Origin: Nemopilema nomurai | Taxonomy: Eukaryota > Cnidaria > Scyphozoa > Rhizostomeae > Rhizostomatidae | Direction: 5' to 3' | DNA length: 64,000 nucleotides | NCBI GenBank assembly: GCA_003864495.1 | Contig: ML133388.1 | Span: 1,798,738-1,862,737 of the forward strand | Shown: positions 50,566 through 61,500 of the stretch, piece by piece | How positions within the stretch are numbered: the stretch's first letter is position 1 | How the letters are laid out: each line of letters opens with the position of its first letter | The notes under the pieces: generated by a model | Databases searched by the model: none | What the model saw: only the letters and a program-made list of their open reading frames with translations | Told to the model about the DNA's origin: nothing | Position numbers and translations under genes: made by a program

Positions 50566-50967
50566 ATTCGAGGATTTACGGTAATGGTGGAAGTTACCCG
50601 ACAATGGTTTCGCACCACAGATTTAAAAAAAACTGGATCAAGCAACCTATAAGGATAGGAAGGGCGAGTGAAGGTGATGAGTAAATTGAATAGCGTGGCA
50701 AAGATTAAGTAAACAATAGGGATTAGCGAATGCGTGATATGAGAGTGACGTAGAGGATGCCTGTGCTGCGATGTGAGAATGTGGGAAAATGATGAAATGA
50801 ATGAGAAGGAAAAATTGATGTAAACAGGCCTAAATAGAGTCACTACAACGTGTTTCCCTTAGCTTGAAACTGTCAATTCATAAAGCTCTAAGGCTCCGAT
50901 GGACCTAAATTTTGGCTCTAAATTATTCATTGATGCATATGAACAGCTGACGAATAAATGATTCATC

Positions 50968-51165
50968 ATGCTAGCAGAGCTTAAATGTGTTGCTAGTCTC
51001 TGCCTGTTGTCAGTGCTCCTGTTGGTTGGTCTGCGAGTTTCGCCCCGCTCTTTTTTTATCTGGTCTTTGCAAGCTAGCGAAGGCGTATCACGTAACCAGC
51101 AAATCAAAGTAAGGTCCGATGAAGAGCAGAAATGCAGCCGTGCATGGTCCCCATTGCCACATTAG
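50968..51165 (+). other. Upstream ORF with signal-peptide-like start
   Basis: ATG followed by LAELKCVASLCLLSVLLLVG looks like a secretory signal. The 65-codon frame overlaps the GPCR start (51132) by 34 nt in the frame that later encodes TM5-TM7. It is either an upstream ORF, a displaced N-terminus of the receptor, or chance. Confidence 0.3.
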
Positions 51166-51981
51166 CATTCCTGTCGGTTGCTACAAATGCAATCATGCTG
51201 TTTCGCATATGCAAGAAGTCAACGCCAGAGATCAAAATTGGATTTCACTACGGCTTCATTGCGGTCTCTAACTTATTACTCTCTGTGCTGATAGGCGCCG
51301 AAAGGTTTCTACCACACAAGTTTGCCTTTACAGGCCATGTCATTTCGCGATCACTTCACACCGCACTGACGTTGTCTTTCATGTTTATGACCCTTGGAGC
51401 CAACTTGGCGTTGGCACTTAAACGCTTGAAATCCATAACTGATCATCACATAAGCGAGACCCCGATGCAGCAAGAAAAGGACAAGAAGTTCATTATCAGT
51501 GTTTCAGCCGTGTGCGTGGCAGGCGGCTTCATTTGCGGCATTCCAAGTGGAATATTCGATTATTATACAGTCGTTTTCGTTTTCTGGCCTCCGTGTTGGT
51601 ACGAACTTTGTGTTGTGTGTTGTCTACCTAAAGATATGGTTGAAGTTTAGAGCCACCAATCGGCGCGTCGCGGCACACGAGCAGAGCTGTCCGCCGATCG
51701 ATGCGCAGATCACGGAGAGAAAGAAGGCCCAGGAAAAGCACCTCGGCAGGCTGTTCACCGGTATAACAGGGACCTTCTTCGTCCTGCAATTCCCGTCTAT
51801 CGTGGTGTTTCTGGTGCTCAAGGAGAGCCCTGATTGCTCTATGGTCGCTGGAAGGATTTTCAGCTTTGCACTTTCCTTCTTGATGGTGGCTGCGGGTGTG
51901 GATCCGATTTGGTTCTTCTATTCTGAGATGCGATTGCAAAGAAACACTCGCAAGTCTCAAAGTGTCAACACACAAGTGTGA
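51132..51981 (+). CDS. Orphan 7TM receptor (class A GPCR-like), single exon with a frameshift
   Basis: Two overlapping frames together give seven hydrophobic helices. Frame one, from the ATG at 51132 (A at -3), gives TM1 (IATLAFLSVATNAIMLF), TM2 (FIAVSNLLLSVLIG), TM3 (TLSFMFMTLGANLALALKRL) and TM4 (FIISVSAVCVAGGFICGIPS). Near 51572-51586, in a CGTTTTCGTTTTCTGG run, the sense shifts +1 to TM5 (GTNFVLCVVYLKIWLKF), TM6 (GITGTFFVLQFPSIVVFLVL) and TM7 (FALSFLMVAAGVDPIWFFY). KRL replaces the usual DRY, and DPIWF stands in for NPxxY, so the receptor is divergent; the ligand is unknown. The unshifted frame stops after 172 aa. The break could be a sequencing or assembly error in the T-runs or a real inactivation. 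Confidence 0.7.
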
Positions 51982-52393
51982 CTGATTCCAGCGAGAACCT
52001 TTTGAATTCTGTTATTCAAGACATTTTCATAACATAGTTACTAAAGATATTCTTTGTTTTTGGGAGTACATCACTCACCGATTTCACTTTTGCTTGGATG
52101 ATATTCGTGCGCAAGGGCCGCCTCTTTCATGTTTCTTTGCAAATGTTTTTGCGTAGCTTGACAAGATGGAATTAGAAGAGCAAGCCTTTTTCTTCACCGC
52201 GGCATTTACATTTAAATACCTTAGTGGTTTTTCGCTTTAATGTAAATGACTCTCATAGAACAGTTCGCTGTTCTTATCATAAATTTGTTGGTAGTAATTT
52301 GCTGAAGCTCTATAGCAAAGTACCGCACAAGAGATTTCAGTCCTTAATACTACTGTCATATAGTATCATTGAGCTAGTTGCTTTAGATTAATG

Positions 52394-53190
52394 AAACGAT
52401 TAAATAATGATTAATTGACCAAATCATTAGCTGGACTAGTGATTATGCTTGAGACTATTTTAAAGGGTTTTGGGGGTTATTATTATGAGCTGGGTGTATT
52501 ATCGACTGTAAGAATAGTAGAAACAATAAACGGTACTGTTGGTCAATGTGTGTTTCATTTTAACCATCTTCAATGAGAAGACAAACAAGAAACGATTAAA
52601 TAATGATTAATTGACCAAATCATTAGCTGGACTAGTGATTATGCTTGAGACTATTTTAAAGGGTTTTGGGGGTTATTATTATGAGCTGGGTGTATTATCG
52701 ACTGTAAGAATAGTAGAAACAATAAACGGTACTGTTGGTCAATGTGTGTTTCATTTTAACCATCTTCAATGAGAAGACAAACAAGAAACGATTGAATAAT
52801 GATTAATTGACCAAATCATTAGCTGGACTAGTGATTATGCTTGAGACTATTTTAAAGGGTTTTGGGGGTTATTATTATGAGCTGGGTGTATTATCGACTG
52901 TAAGAATAGTAGAAACAATAAACGGTACTGTTGGTCAATGTGTGTTTCATTTTAACCATCTTCAATGAGAAGACAAACAAGAAACGATTAAATAATGATT
53001 AATTGACCAAATCATTAGCTGGACTAGTGATTATGCTTGAGACTATTTTAAAGGGTTTTGGGGGTTATTATTATGAGCTGGGTGTATTATCGACTGTAAG
53101 AATAGTAGAAACAATAAACGGTACTGTTGGTCAATGTGTGTTTCATTTTAACCATCTTCAATGAGAAGACAAACAAGAAACAATTAAATA
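52394..53190. repeat. Four tandem copies of a 196-bp unit
   Basis: AAACGAT begins copies at 52394, 52590, 52786 and 52982, and a diverged start (AAACAAT) at 53178, giving an exact 196-bp spacing. The copies look almost identical; one A-to-G change (ATTGAATAATG) marks the third. Each unit includes AATAAA and a following GT-rich stretch. Confidence 0.95.
52525..52555 (+). terminator. Candidate polyadenylation signal, repeated four times
   Basis: AATAAA at 52525-52530 is followed within about 30 nt by CTGTTGGTCAATGTGTGTTT, a GU-rich downstream element. The pair is copied exactly at 52721, 52917 and 53113. The first lies about 545 nt after the GPCR stop codon on the same strand, so it may end that transcript. 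Confidence 0.45.
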
Positions 53191-54992
53191 ATTAATTTTT
53201 TCGAAAAGTGCCATGAATAAGATTTTATCCGGTAATGTAGAAGTTCTTTGAGGAAAGCGCGGTGATTAAACTGGGACTTGGTAAACAGTCTAGTCCTAGC
53301 AAAATCACCCATTCCAACACATGCCTTTATCTAAGTAAAACTTGGGACATGTTCCTAGTTCAAGTTTTAGCAAAAGTACGATTCTTATTTAGTCTTTCAT
53401 AACCACCTTTCTCGACCATAAGCAAAGCAACAAACACACGAAGGTTTTTTTCTACGATATTTGACGGTGAAAATTAAAAACAAATGAGCGAACTAATATT
53501 TGTAAAAAACCAATAAAGGCAAGAAACTAGAAGTCTTTATGTCATTCGCGTCACCAAGAAAACTACATCTTGTATATTATCGGATTTTTTGATGTTGGTG
53601 AAACATTTTTGCGGCATTGTACAAAATGATATTGGACTTGAAGCGTTGTTGGTTTCAAGAAAAGAATTTCATGGCGATGTCAAGGTAATTTTTTGTGAAA
53701 CTTTTAAGGCATATGATGAGTCTGAGGCAAAATGATCCAATTTAACTGTTTATGACTACGAAGGTACTTTAGGTAGAACGATGAGCATTGTACTTTACTC
53801 GTCTGTTCGATTTTGTAAATGTTGTGCAAATTATACCAAATAAGAGTACGAGATAATAAAACTCAAACAAAAAACACATTCCAACGATCGATAAAATCTA
53901 CATTTTTAGTTTCAATATATCTACAAGTTGTCTTGCGAAGTTGTGTTGGCTTTATTGATAATTTCATTTTCAGGGCCCTTTTTTGTTTCTACTTGAGAAT
54001 CAGCGGATTACAGTTGGCTTATAAAACACAGGAAAAGTCAAATTTGCATGATAAAAAAAAGACTTACAACACAGATGTTGGCTATAGCCACAGAGCAAAG
54101 TCTCCTCCAATAGATTACAATCCAGATCAAACTCACTAACTTCAAATTGGCAAATCTTGCAAGGATTGAAGTTGCACAGCGAGCCCGTACTCTAATGAAT
54201 GAGCCTTTCAAAGTTGATAGTGATCTAAATAAAATGATAAAAATCCATCTGTCTGTTTGAGAGATTATCAAAGTATGAGTCCATGTACAATTAAGATAAC
54301 GAAGTCTTAACTTTGCAAATAAACATAGCGCTGGTTTATTTGGCTTTTTCTTTTGTAACGTATTCATAATCTGTGAGGTTCATTCCCCGGATCTTATCCA
54401 CAGTGCAACATTCGTCTGAGATAAAAAATAATCCTTGAAAAAATAGAAATAATGTTGGGGCATTGTCAATGCCTCATGCGAACCAGATGTATTGTCAATA
54501 AACTATCAACAGAACCTTAATTTGCACACACTCGATCGATACATGTAGTCGTTTTAAAAAATTCGATTGAATTCATCCAGAATAGCATAATTCCTTTAAT
54601 ATTTCATATTAATATAAATTTATCAGCAAATTTGATATTCACCTGCTTTTAGAACTCCACTTATTTCATACACAAATTCTTTGTTTATCTTTCTGTATAT
54701 AAAACTGCATACGTATGAATTGAAATTTTCTTATGTCTTCTTTGCATTATCTTTATGCCTTATTTGCAAAGTTTCGAATTATTCTAATCCTTTTACTTTG
54801 ACCTTGAAACTAGGTTGACTCAAGAACTGTTGCCTCTCAAGAATCTTCGAGCAATTATCCTCGTTAGAATGGACAACATTATTGAAAGAGACTTGAGAGA
54901 ATGACAGACGATGAAGCTTTTACCGAACAATGGAGGGTAGCAGCCTCAGGTGGGCCTAACTTCCTTTCAACAACTTTCTGCAAGGGTGCTGT

Positions 54993-55223
54993 TTACCCTT
55001 GTTGTAGCATCTTTCTATTCAAGATATATTTCGCCCTATCTGAGGTATATCTGAGGCCCCGCGGGGCTTTTAAAGAAGCATCATTTGGGATCAAGGGAGA
55101 TGATTCAAAACCCTGATGAGAATCGGAAAAAGTCTCCCAGGACAAACCAGTCAACACTACCAAATGGGTACTGAATAGTAGCATTAGACTGACTAGAACG
55201 AAGTGACTAATGAAACTTGCCAT
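54993..55223 (-). CDS. Candidate small secreted peptide, 76 aa
   Basis: The ATG at 55221-55223 is followed by ASFISHFVLVSLMLLFSTHL, a convincing signal-peptide profile, then a hydrophilic region (APRGLRYTSDR) and NRKMLQQG-stop. The last residues could be read as a basic cleavage site followed by a short peptide ending in Gly, the pattern of amidated neuropeptides, but there is only one such copy. Alternatively the frame is a first exon with a donor at GGTAAAC near the stop. I do not recognise a family. Confidence 0.3.
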   Translation of the reverse strand: MASFISHFVLVSLMLLFSTHLVVLTGLSWETFSDSHQGFESSPLIPNDASLKAPRGLRYTSDRAKYILNRKMLQQG

Positions 55224-55342
55224 CTACCACGTCACGCGGTTGTCCCGCGAGAGTGCTGTCACTAACATGCACTTCCCGCAGCAACAAAATCATTATGGGA
55301 CCGAGCTCAATTATTCACAATTAGTGAGCTTTTAAACCGCAT

Positions 55343-55376
55343 TCACACACACATACGCACGCACACACACACACAT
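55343..55376. repeat. (CA)n microsatellite
   Basis: An imperfect CA/CG repeat of about 34 bp. Confidence 0.9.
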
Positions 55377-55552
55377 TTGGCTTTGGCAAAAGTTTGTTGA
55401 TACTTTCCGGGACAGGCTTAGTGGCGAGAGACACCACGTGATTTAGGGCAAGGTCTTTAGCCAATCAAGATTTGAGCCCTTTGCTTAGAAAAAGTTAGTG
55501 TTTAAACGGAGAGGCGGTTTTCTAGCAAACTGAAAATCTCATTCAATCTATT

Positions 55553-58500
55553 TTACATACTAGATAACCTTTTAAATTCCTCCTCTAATGCCGTCTTATA
55601 GGCAGTGAATCCACCTTCGATTGTCTTTATAGTTTTACTACCAACCAGCCACACCTCTCTTGCAATCATCTGTATGAGTTGCTCGTTGTGAGAAACCAAT
55701 ATGACACCGCCCTGTAAAATCAAAGGATTCAAAGAGTGACGTCATGATAGCCATACCACATTCTACCTTCTACCTAACAAGCAAATGGCTTAAATTAACC
55801 ATCAGGAAGCAAGACTGATTTAGAAAAAATTCAATACAATTTATATAGTCCGTAGAATACGAGCATTTGGATAGAAACTTCGATCACGAAAAGCAAGTAA
55901 TCATTGCCTACCGTGACTGGGTTGCGAAATAAAATTTCAAAAGGAAAAACTTCAGGAAGGCTAGACTACAAACTAAACAAAATTGAAAACAATTAAAAAA
56001 GGAGACAACATAAACTTCTTAAAATCCACCCCAACTAAAAAGTCATCAATGTAATCTATGATTTAACTATCAATGTCAAGTTATTAGAAATTAATCAGTT
56101 AAAATAAACCTCCCTTTTTCTCTGAAAGCCTGTCCAACAAAATTGTCGGCTTGATCTAAAATTTTGGCTCTACAATGCCATCCAAAGTCGAAAAATGCAT
56201 CTTATAAGAAACTCTTTCATTATGTACTTCCATTTCGAAGTTCTTTCCTTGGGCAATTCGCTTACTGAGACTGCCTTTAATACAGGGCCAGCAAACTAAC
56301 AAAATATCCGTGCTTAAAAATGAAAAAGGACTTGGAATCTCACCTTAAACTTATTAAGTGCTTTGCCAAGAGCCTCTACTGTCTCTATATCCAAGTGGTT
56401 GGTGGGCTCATCAAGAATGAAGAAGTTTGGGCTGTGCAGTGAATTATTACAAACATGTCAAATAGAATCCATCATGTGACGAGCTTTCAAGTAGAACAGC
56501 AATTACAGCCATCTTTAAACAGACGATCATTTCACGATTCGTGGTCGTGCAAACAGCACAACAAAAATTCGCTAACATATCATATGCCCTCAACAGTCGG
56601 CCTGAACTCATGGGCCTAAAAACGAACTGTCCTGGCGAAGGAAATTTCACAGCTTCCACCTAGAAATGAATAATAAACTATACCTGTTCATAGTCATAAC
56701 AGCAAATGCAACCCTGCTCTTTTGTCCACCAGACAAACTTGATATTGGCCTTACAGCCAGCTCCCCAGACACCCCATAGCAGCCAAGCTGATGCCTATAT
56801 TCCTGGTCGGATTTTCCTGTAAAGATAGTACGACAATTCATAATACTGTAAATCACAAATGATTTATTCAGTGTATACAAAACTCAGAGGTATCTTGACT
56901 GCATACAATGGGAAGTTACATTGGGAAGTTGAGTAGAACATTATTAAAACTGAGACTAGAAAAATTCTTCTAAATCGAATTGCTTCTTGAGGCTTTTCCT
57001 TCAAACACAACATTTCTTAACAATATTTAAGGTACAGCATTGGTTTCTTCTGGCAGACTTTTGCGATCTTGTATGCACAATAAATCACTGAAGGTGGAAA
57101 ACAAACATTTAGGAGATGAGAGTATTAACTTCAGTGCTGACATGTGCTTACATAAGCTAAAAATTTGGCTGAAATCACGCGAGCTCAGACGTGACTATTG
57201 ATAGCTCGAGTCATCAAATGAGCTTTTTCAGTCATAACAAACTCATTATTTTATTCGATAAATAAACAAACAACAAGATTTAGCTCCAAGAAAAAACTCG
57301 GTGTGAGACAGAGGTGTAGTTTACCGGGAAATCTATTCTTGAACAAGTCGAGACTCGACTGTTGCATGTTTAGCGAGTCCACGTGGTGTTGACTAAAGTA
57401 ACCGATTCGAAGATTTCTAAAGAAATAAAACTTCGTTGACATATCAGAATAATAAAAATAAATGAAATTATCATTATTTTAGTTATATAGTAAATTACTA
57501 GATCCTCAAGCATGGTCGAGTAAAAATTATTAACGCAAAGGATTTCGAGGCATAACTGATTTGCATTGAATAGAAAGACGTTTGAGTAACAACGCGTGGA
57601 AATCCACCTGCCCCTTCGCTAGAACTTACGCAAAACAAGGCACATTGCTACGCAAAACAAGGCACATTGCTACACAACCATATTTAGCGAAGACGCAGAC
57701 CTGTGCGTGTGTCTAATGCCAGAAACGGGCGCTAATTCCCCAAGTAGAATTTTCAAAAGTGTAGTTTTTCCAGAGCCATTTTCACCAACCACTGCTATTC
57801 TTGAATCCATCATAGCCGATATATCAAGATTTTCAAAGATTTTATTTTTGCCGTCGTAGCTGAATGTGAGCTGCAAATGGAATCAAGAAACAGTTTAAGT
57901 GGAATGAAAGTATTACAAGAAATTCGGGCATAGAGTGGTACAATCGGGCATAGACTGGACTTGCTTTGAGGATAAACGATATTACAGACCAGTCTGCTCT
58001 GGTCTAAGCCCTTTAATGGCTGTCTGAAATCAAAACCTTCAAAGATCACAGCTGGCGACTAAGTAAAATACTGATATCAGCTACTCCCATTAATCAGGGG
58101 CAGGCCCGTCGGAACCAGGGTCATTTTGAGCTAAAAAGTTGAAACACTACGTTGCAACTAAAAAAACATTCTCAAGCTGCAATCAATGATTCATGTATTG
58201 AGATCAATACAGGTGGTAATGCGTCCAAATCCCACTCGGTAGCTGTTTCAAAAACATCGAGTTGTAGCAAGTCACAAGGAAAAAGTAGCAAGAAAGCAAC
58301 AGATTAACATCTGAGCCTCCAGAACAACTCTACCAGTGGTATGACAAACAAGCTACCTCATCTAGTCGCAAGACGGTTGAATTGAGCTTATCACAATCTG
58401 GTAGCTTCAGCACAACTTCCGGCTCGATTTCCACAGGCTTCAGGTCTGGCCTAAATGGAAATTCAGAAAATTTTCTCAAATAAAAAACGCACACTAGGAG

Positions 58501-61500
58501 ATTAATAAAAAAACATGCTTCAAAAATCCCTTCGAGGGTCTTCAATCGTAAAAAACAGCATATTTTAAAAAAACATAGATAAAAATCTAAATGTTGGTAA
58601 AAGTGAATCGAAATTTGATCGAATAAAAAATGCTTAAAGAGATATTAAGCTGATGGAGCCCAGACGGAAGAGCTCAGAAATGGAAAGAATCAGGAAAAGG
58701 TTCACGGTAAACTTCAGAAGACAAAATGAAAGTCGTATAAAGGCTCCTCTATTAATAGTTCTTCGTGCAAACGAGACAACTCCTTGTTGAAGTGGGGAGT
58801 CAATAGTGTACAAAGGTGCATGGAAAAGTGGAAATACTGAATTGCATATGAATGTTTATATGTTCGTTGGAAAAATCTAATTCACCAATCTGTGCTTTCT
58901 AATTTCCATCCGACCAGTTACCGCCCCTTTGATTTCAACCACCTACAGGTAAAGTTGAAGAATGCTTTCATCTCCTTAACCATCACAACACCAAGCAAAC
59001 TTCGGTACTCCATTATGATACATTACCAACACAGTAAACCGGTCAATACCTATTTAAACCTGTTATACTCACAGTTTTTCAAGAATTTTGATTTTGCTTT
59101 GTGCCTGAGCAGCTCTGTTAGCATTGACTCTCCATCGATCAATAAAAGCCTTGTGGAAATAAAAAACTCTCTGAACATCACAGTATAGACACGAAAGAGA
59201 CTGATTCTCAAATTTTGTGAAGTATTTGCTTCACAGAAGAGGTAGTTAGTTTTCAAACTTAGTCATAGAAAAGGGTATTAAACGTAAGGGTATTCAGTTT
59301 TCAAAAGCGCGAACATAAAACCTCTTTTTCAGCATTTTTATGCAAACACAGACAAATGCTGTCTCATAACAAAGCCATCAAACCAATGCTTTATTAAACT
59401 TTAAGTTTCAAAATTCCACCTGCAAATGGTCTCTATATTGCTTTTGGGCCTCGTATTCCCTCTGTTGGTTCCGCAGTTTCTCTTCCTTCGTTTTTTCAAA
59501 CACCTGAAACATAATTAACGGGTTGGTCATAAAACACGGACTTAAAACACCAATTTACCGTTGTTGGTCAGTGCAAAGTAAAAATTCCACTCAAAAATTC
59601 AAACTCTGTTAGATACTCTGTTATGAAACTCAACATCTTGAAAACTTACTGAATAATTTCCCTTGTATGTATCAAGCGATTTCGAATGAAGGAGCACGAT
59701 ATCTGTTGCAACACTGTCCAGGAACATTCGATCGTGAGATACAACCAGCAACGTTGTAGGCCAGTTCTAAAACGCCAAATATAGCGAACATGATTCAAGT
59801 AATCCGTCATCTTTTTGAAGGTATGTTTCGCCTCAATGCGACTTAGTAAGACATTTCAGTGTGTATGAATATGTGTCATCTTTTTGGAACCATTAAAAGA
59901 AAATAGAATAAAGCCATCTTTTCGCACTGAGAGAGGCAAATATTGATTCATAAATGACAATTTATCCTAGTTTGCGAGGTATACTAGTCCTCAATTCAAG
60001 GAAAAAGAATTAATCTCAGATCTGGAAATAAGTAATAGTCTTAGAATAAAAAACAATCTCAGCTCTCAGTACTGGGAATAAGAAATAATCTCGGCTCTCA
60101 GTTCAAGGAAAATGTAAAGCATAGATAACAAAAAAATCAAAATCAATCAGAAACCTGCAAATAGTTTTCCAGCCATAAAATTGCTTTAACATCCAACATG
60201 TTTGTAGGTTCTATAATGTAAAACGACTTTCAGTGTGTTCTATTATAATCACTGAAACAAAAAATAAAAAGATCATGATTAAAGACAAACTTGAAATCTT
60301 CAAAAAAGGTTGAGACAAAGTGAAACAGTTGGCAGGCTAGAAATAATCCTTGTTATAAAAAAGGGTAAAGGTAAGTTCAACAAACCATCCAGTAAAAGAA
60401 GATCTGGTTTACTAAAAAGAGCCCTTGCCAACGCCAATCTCATACGCCAGCCGCCAGAAAATTCCCTGAAATTGGCACACAAGCAGTTTTTAAAGCAAAT
60501 TCCCACTTAACAACTTCATCTTGATGAGTCAAAATTGCGTATAAGGTGTTTACAACCAACAATGATTCCAAAATCAAATAGCATCCCCCTTCCTTCCCTG
60601 AAAAAGTCCCTCGAAAATTGTTATTTTCAAGCTTTCCCCACCCATGGATACCATTGAGCTTGAATACCTGCTTCTCTCCTTCATTCCCTCTTAAAGGATG
60701 TTGAATATTTAACAGAGCTCAATCCACAAGACATCATTTCGTCTGCTCAGTTTAGCATAGTCTTACTTAACCATTAGCGTTCCTTTCCGCTCATAACCCT
60801 GCTGAAGAGGTTAAGTTGAATAAACCAGCCCAGAAAATTAAAACATGGCTACTGCTTGTATGCAATTTAAAGGGAAGAAAGAACGATTCACAAAAATTGT
60901 ATTATTTCTAAAAAAAATCAAGAACTTGATTCCTAACTAACCTTGTACACATTTTTTGCATTTCGGCAGTGAACCCTAAACCAGATAAAATGACAGAAGC
61001 CCTGTCGAAAGAGAGGTAGCATGTTACAGATATCGCTTCACTCAATCAGAAATCAATCGATCAATCAATCAATCAATCAATCAATTTTAAATTTATCATT
61101 GTACCCTGCTGTTCTATGCTTATCGTTGTATGTGATCTAGGAGTTGATAACACGGACTTTAACTGGTTGTTCATCACCTTGTGCATATAGCCTTATGATT
61201 TTCATTCTACATTCTGAAAATGAAGCACATAATTTGCTTCGAAACGACATAGGATTTGCAATGTGGCATAGTCCTAATGATTTACAACTTCTTGTCACTG
61301 GAGTCATCGATCAAATGATTCGCCAAACCAATACTTTTGGAACAACTTGACTTTGTCTCTGGATATCTACGACTATGGTTAGAAATGACTGATGGTGCAA
61401 AGCAAAATTATAACCTTCTCGATTATCGGTGAGAAAAGCAATAATGCTTACCGAGATGGAGCTTTGTCGGCATCTATATCTGCAAGCTTAGCGTATACCT

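Larger units (their letters stand above)
49245..51131. other. Spacer between ING and the GPCR-like gene
   Basis: The ING promoter must lie just right of 49244. The segment 49245-49850 is richer in GC and has short ORFs on both strands that I cannot name, so it could be a bidirectional promoter with a divergent unknown gene. A MITE and poly-G tracts follow. Confidence 0.4.
51982..55552. other. Spacer between GPCR and ABCF3 3' ends
   Basis: This contains the 196-bp tandem array, a (CA)n tract and a minus-strand secreted-peptide candidate. The rest (53200-54990) is AT-rich, with no recognisable exon on either strand. Confidence 0.5.
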
